64,000 nt of DNA, from contig NZ_JAUFQJ010000005.1 of assembly GCF_030409685.1 (NCBI RefSeq), positions 232,288 through 296,287 of the forward strand, in the 5' to 3' direction. A program made the translations under genes and the position numbers. A model generated the notes under the pieces. It did no database searches. It was given only the letters and a program-made list of their open reading frames with translations, and was not told the DNA's origin. The stretch's first letter is position 1. Every line of letters begins with the position of its first letter. Source of the stretch: Ferruginibacter paludis (GTDB lineage: Bacteria > Bacteroidota > Bacteroidia > Chitinophagales > Chitinophagaceae). Below are positions 63,337-64,000 of the stretch, one piece after another.

Positions 63337-64000
63337 ATGAAAGATTTGATGCAGCAGATGAAGTCCTTGCTATTGTTTGACTTCGCCACACAGCCGGAAT
63401 ATATCCGCTCCACGTTTACCCACACGCATGTAGATTACCAGCAGATTTTTCCGCATTGGTGCCCGGGAGCCACCCGAAAAAAGCTGATTGCCACTTTCTG
63501 GTACCGGCATATACCGGCACATTTTGCGATGATGATTTCCCTGTCATTTATGATAGTATTTTTTACGGGAGGTATGGCAAGTGTTTCTTTGCTTCCATCG
63601 TTGACGCTGAGCCTGCCTGCTTTTATTATACTTTTCTTTTGTACTTATTTGCCATTTTATTACCGCGATTTTCTTCCTACCCTTGACATGGTGATGGCAG
63701 AAAAAGAAAAGTCAGTGCTGGCAGATGAGGCTCTAAAAAAATGTAAACGCAGCCAGTATTCCATTCCCTCCCTCACTATTATATTTTATGTATTCTGCAA
63801 GATCAGTGCCGTTACTGTACCCGCCGCCAATGATCCTTCAGCCATTCTTTTAAATGGCTTACTCGGCGTTGACAAGGATAAGCTGAAACAAAATCTTTCC
63901 CGCATGCAAAAAATATCGCGGCTGACTCCCAAAGAAAAAGCCGAACTGCAAAAGGGAATAGAAGTCGCCCGGCAGTTTTTTGCAGCCCTGGATGCCGCCA
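63337..64000 (+). CDS. Membrane protein of unknown function, 3' end outside window
   Basis: An open frame from the ATG at 63337 to the window edge (221 codons, no stop). A Shine-Dalgarno-like AAAAGGA lies 6 bases before the ATG, unusual here. The protein has a soluble N-terminal region, two strong membrane helices (about 68-92 and 95-112), and a C-terminal charged part (SRMQKISRLTPKEKAELQKGIEVARQFFAALD). No family recognised. It is in the region of the integrase and likely belongs to the same mobile element. Confidence 0.6.
   Translation, partial: MKDLMQQMKSLLLFDFATQPEYIRSTFTHTHVDYQQIFPHWCPGATRKKLIATFWYRHIPAHFAMMISLSFMIVFFTGGMASVSLLPSLTLSLPAFIILFFCTYLPFYYRDFLPTLDMVMAEKEKSVLADEALKKCKRSQYSIPSLTIIFYVFCKISAVTVPAANDPSAILLNGLLGVDKDKLKQNLSRMQKISRLTPKEKAELQKGIEVARQFFAALDAA

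Noticed and set aside
1..64000. CRISPR arrays
   Set aside because: No series of equal direct repeats with spacers was found; the repeats present are palindromic REP-like or simple T-rich phrases.

Overview
The window looks like chromosomal DNA of a Bacteroidota member, most likely of the Chitinophagaceae type. Supporting signs: moderate-to-low GC; several start regions with the Bacteroidota -7 element TAnnTTTG (for example 33464-33471 on the minus strand and 34938-34945); almost no Shine-Dalgarno sequences; many Sec-type lipoproteins; and gene families typical of the phylum (GlxA/AraC regulators next to SRPBCC proteins, multi-PAS histidine kinases, GH78/GH3 glycosidases, M28 peptidases, IntDOT-like integrases). 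Species cannot be named from the sequence alone.

Layout. 1-18.8 kb holds mostly unlinked metabolic and housekeeping genes: a PIG-L deacetylase cut by the window edge, an orphan Hcp tube protein, an AdiC-like amino-acid permease, a secreted GH3 glycosidase, a cytochrome b561 plus molybdopterin oxidoreductase pair, an M28 peptidase, a doubly broken secreted-protein gene, a MutS-like ATPase, an MtfA-like metallopeptidase, an acetyltransferase, a GlcG/HbpS protein with an AraC regulator, and a beta-lactamase-fold serine hydrolase. 18.8-27.8 kb is the most unusual part: six minus-strand genes ending at one strong terminator. They encode, in transcription order, a HELCE-motif protein, a small lipoprotein, a small helical protein, a lipoprotein with a C-terminal membrane anchor, an endolysin-like M15 peptidase, and a 1768-residue protein joining two alpha/beta-hydrolase (lipase-like) modules to a CHAT (caspase-like) protease with an intact His/Cys pair.

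28-44.7 kb carries an arabinose/fucose isomerase-like protein, a TPR histidine kinase, a GlxA-type regulator divergent from two tandem SRPBCC genes, a DinB protein, a response regulator behind a giant REC-10xPAS-GAF histidine kinase, a DUF5009-like membrane acyltransferase, a zinc-ribbon protein and an RDD protein. 44.9-50.6 kb is a complete RND efflux operon (adaptor, pump, outer-membrane factor). 51.2-58.5 kb is an alpha-L-rhamnosidase locus: two GH78 enzymes divergent from a GntR-type regulator, with two copies of a candidate operator between them. 58.9-61.5 kb has a MutS2 protein without the Smr domain and an NTF2-like secreted protein.

At 61.7 kb a tRNA-Ser(UGA) is followed by a tyrosine recombinase and a membrane protein that runs off the right edge. 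This is probably the integration end of a mobile element that continues outside the window. Two intergenic regions (about 51.0-51.2 kb and 58.65-58.76 kb) contain palindromic REP-like repeats.
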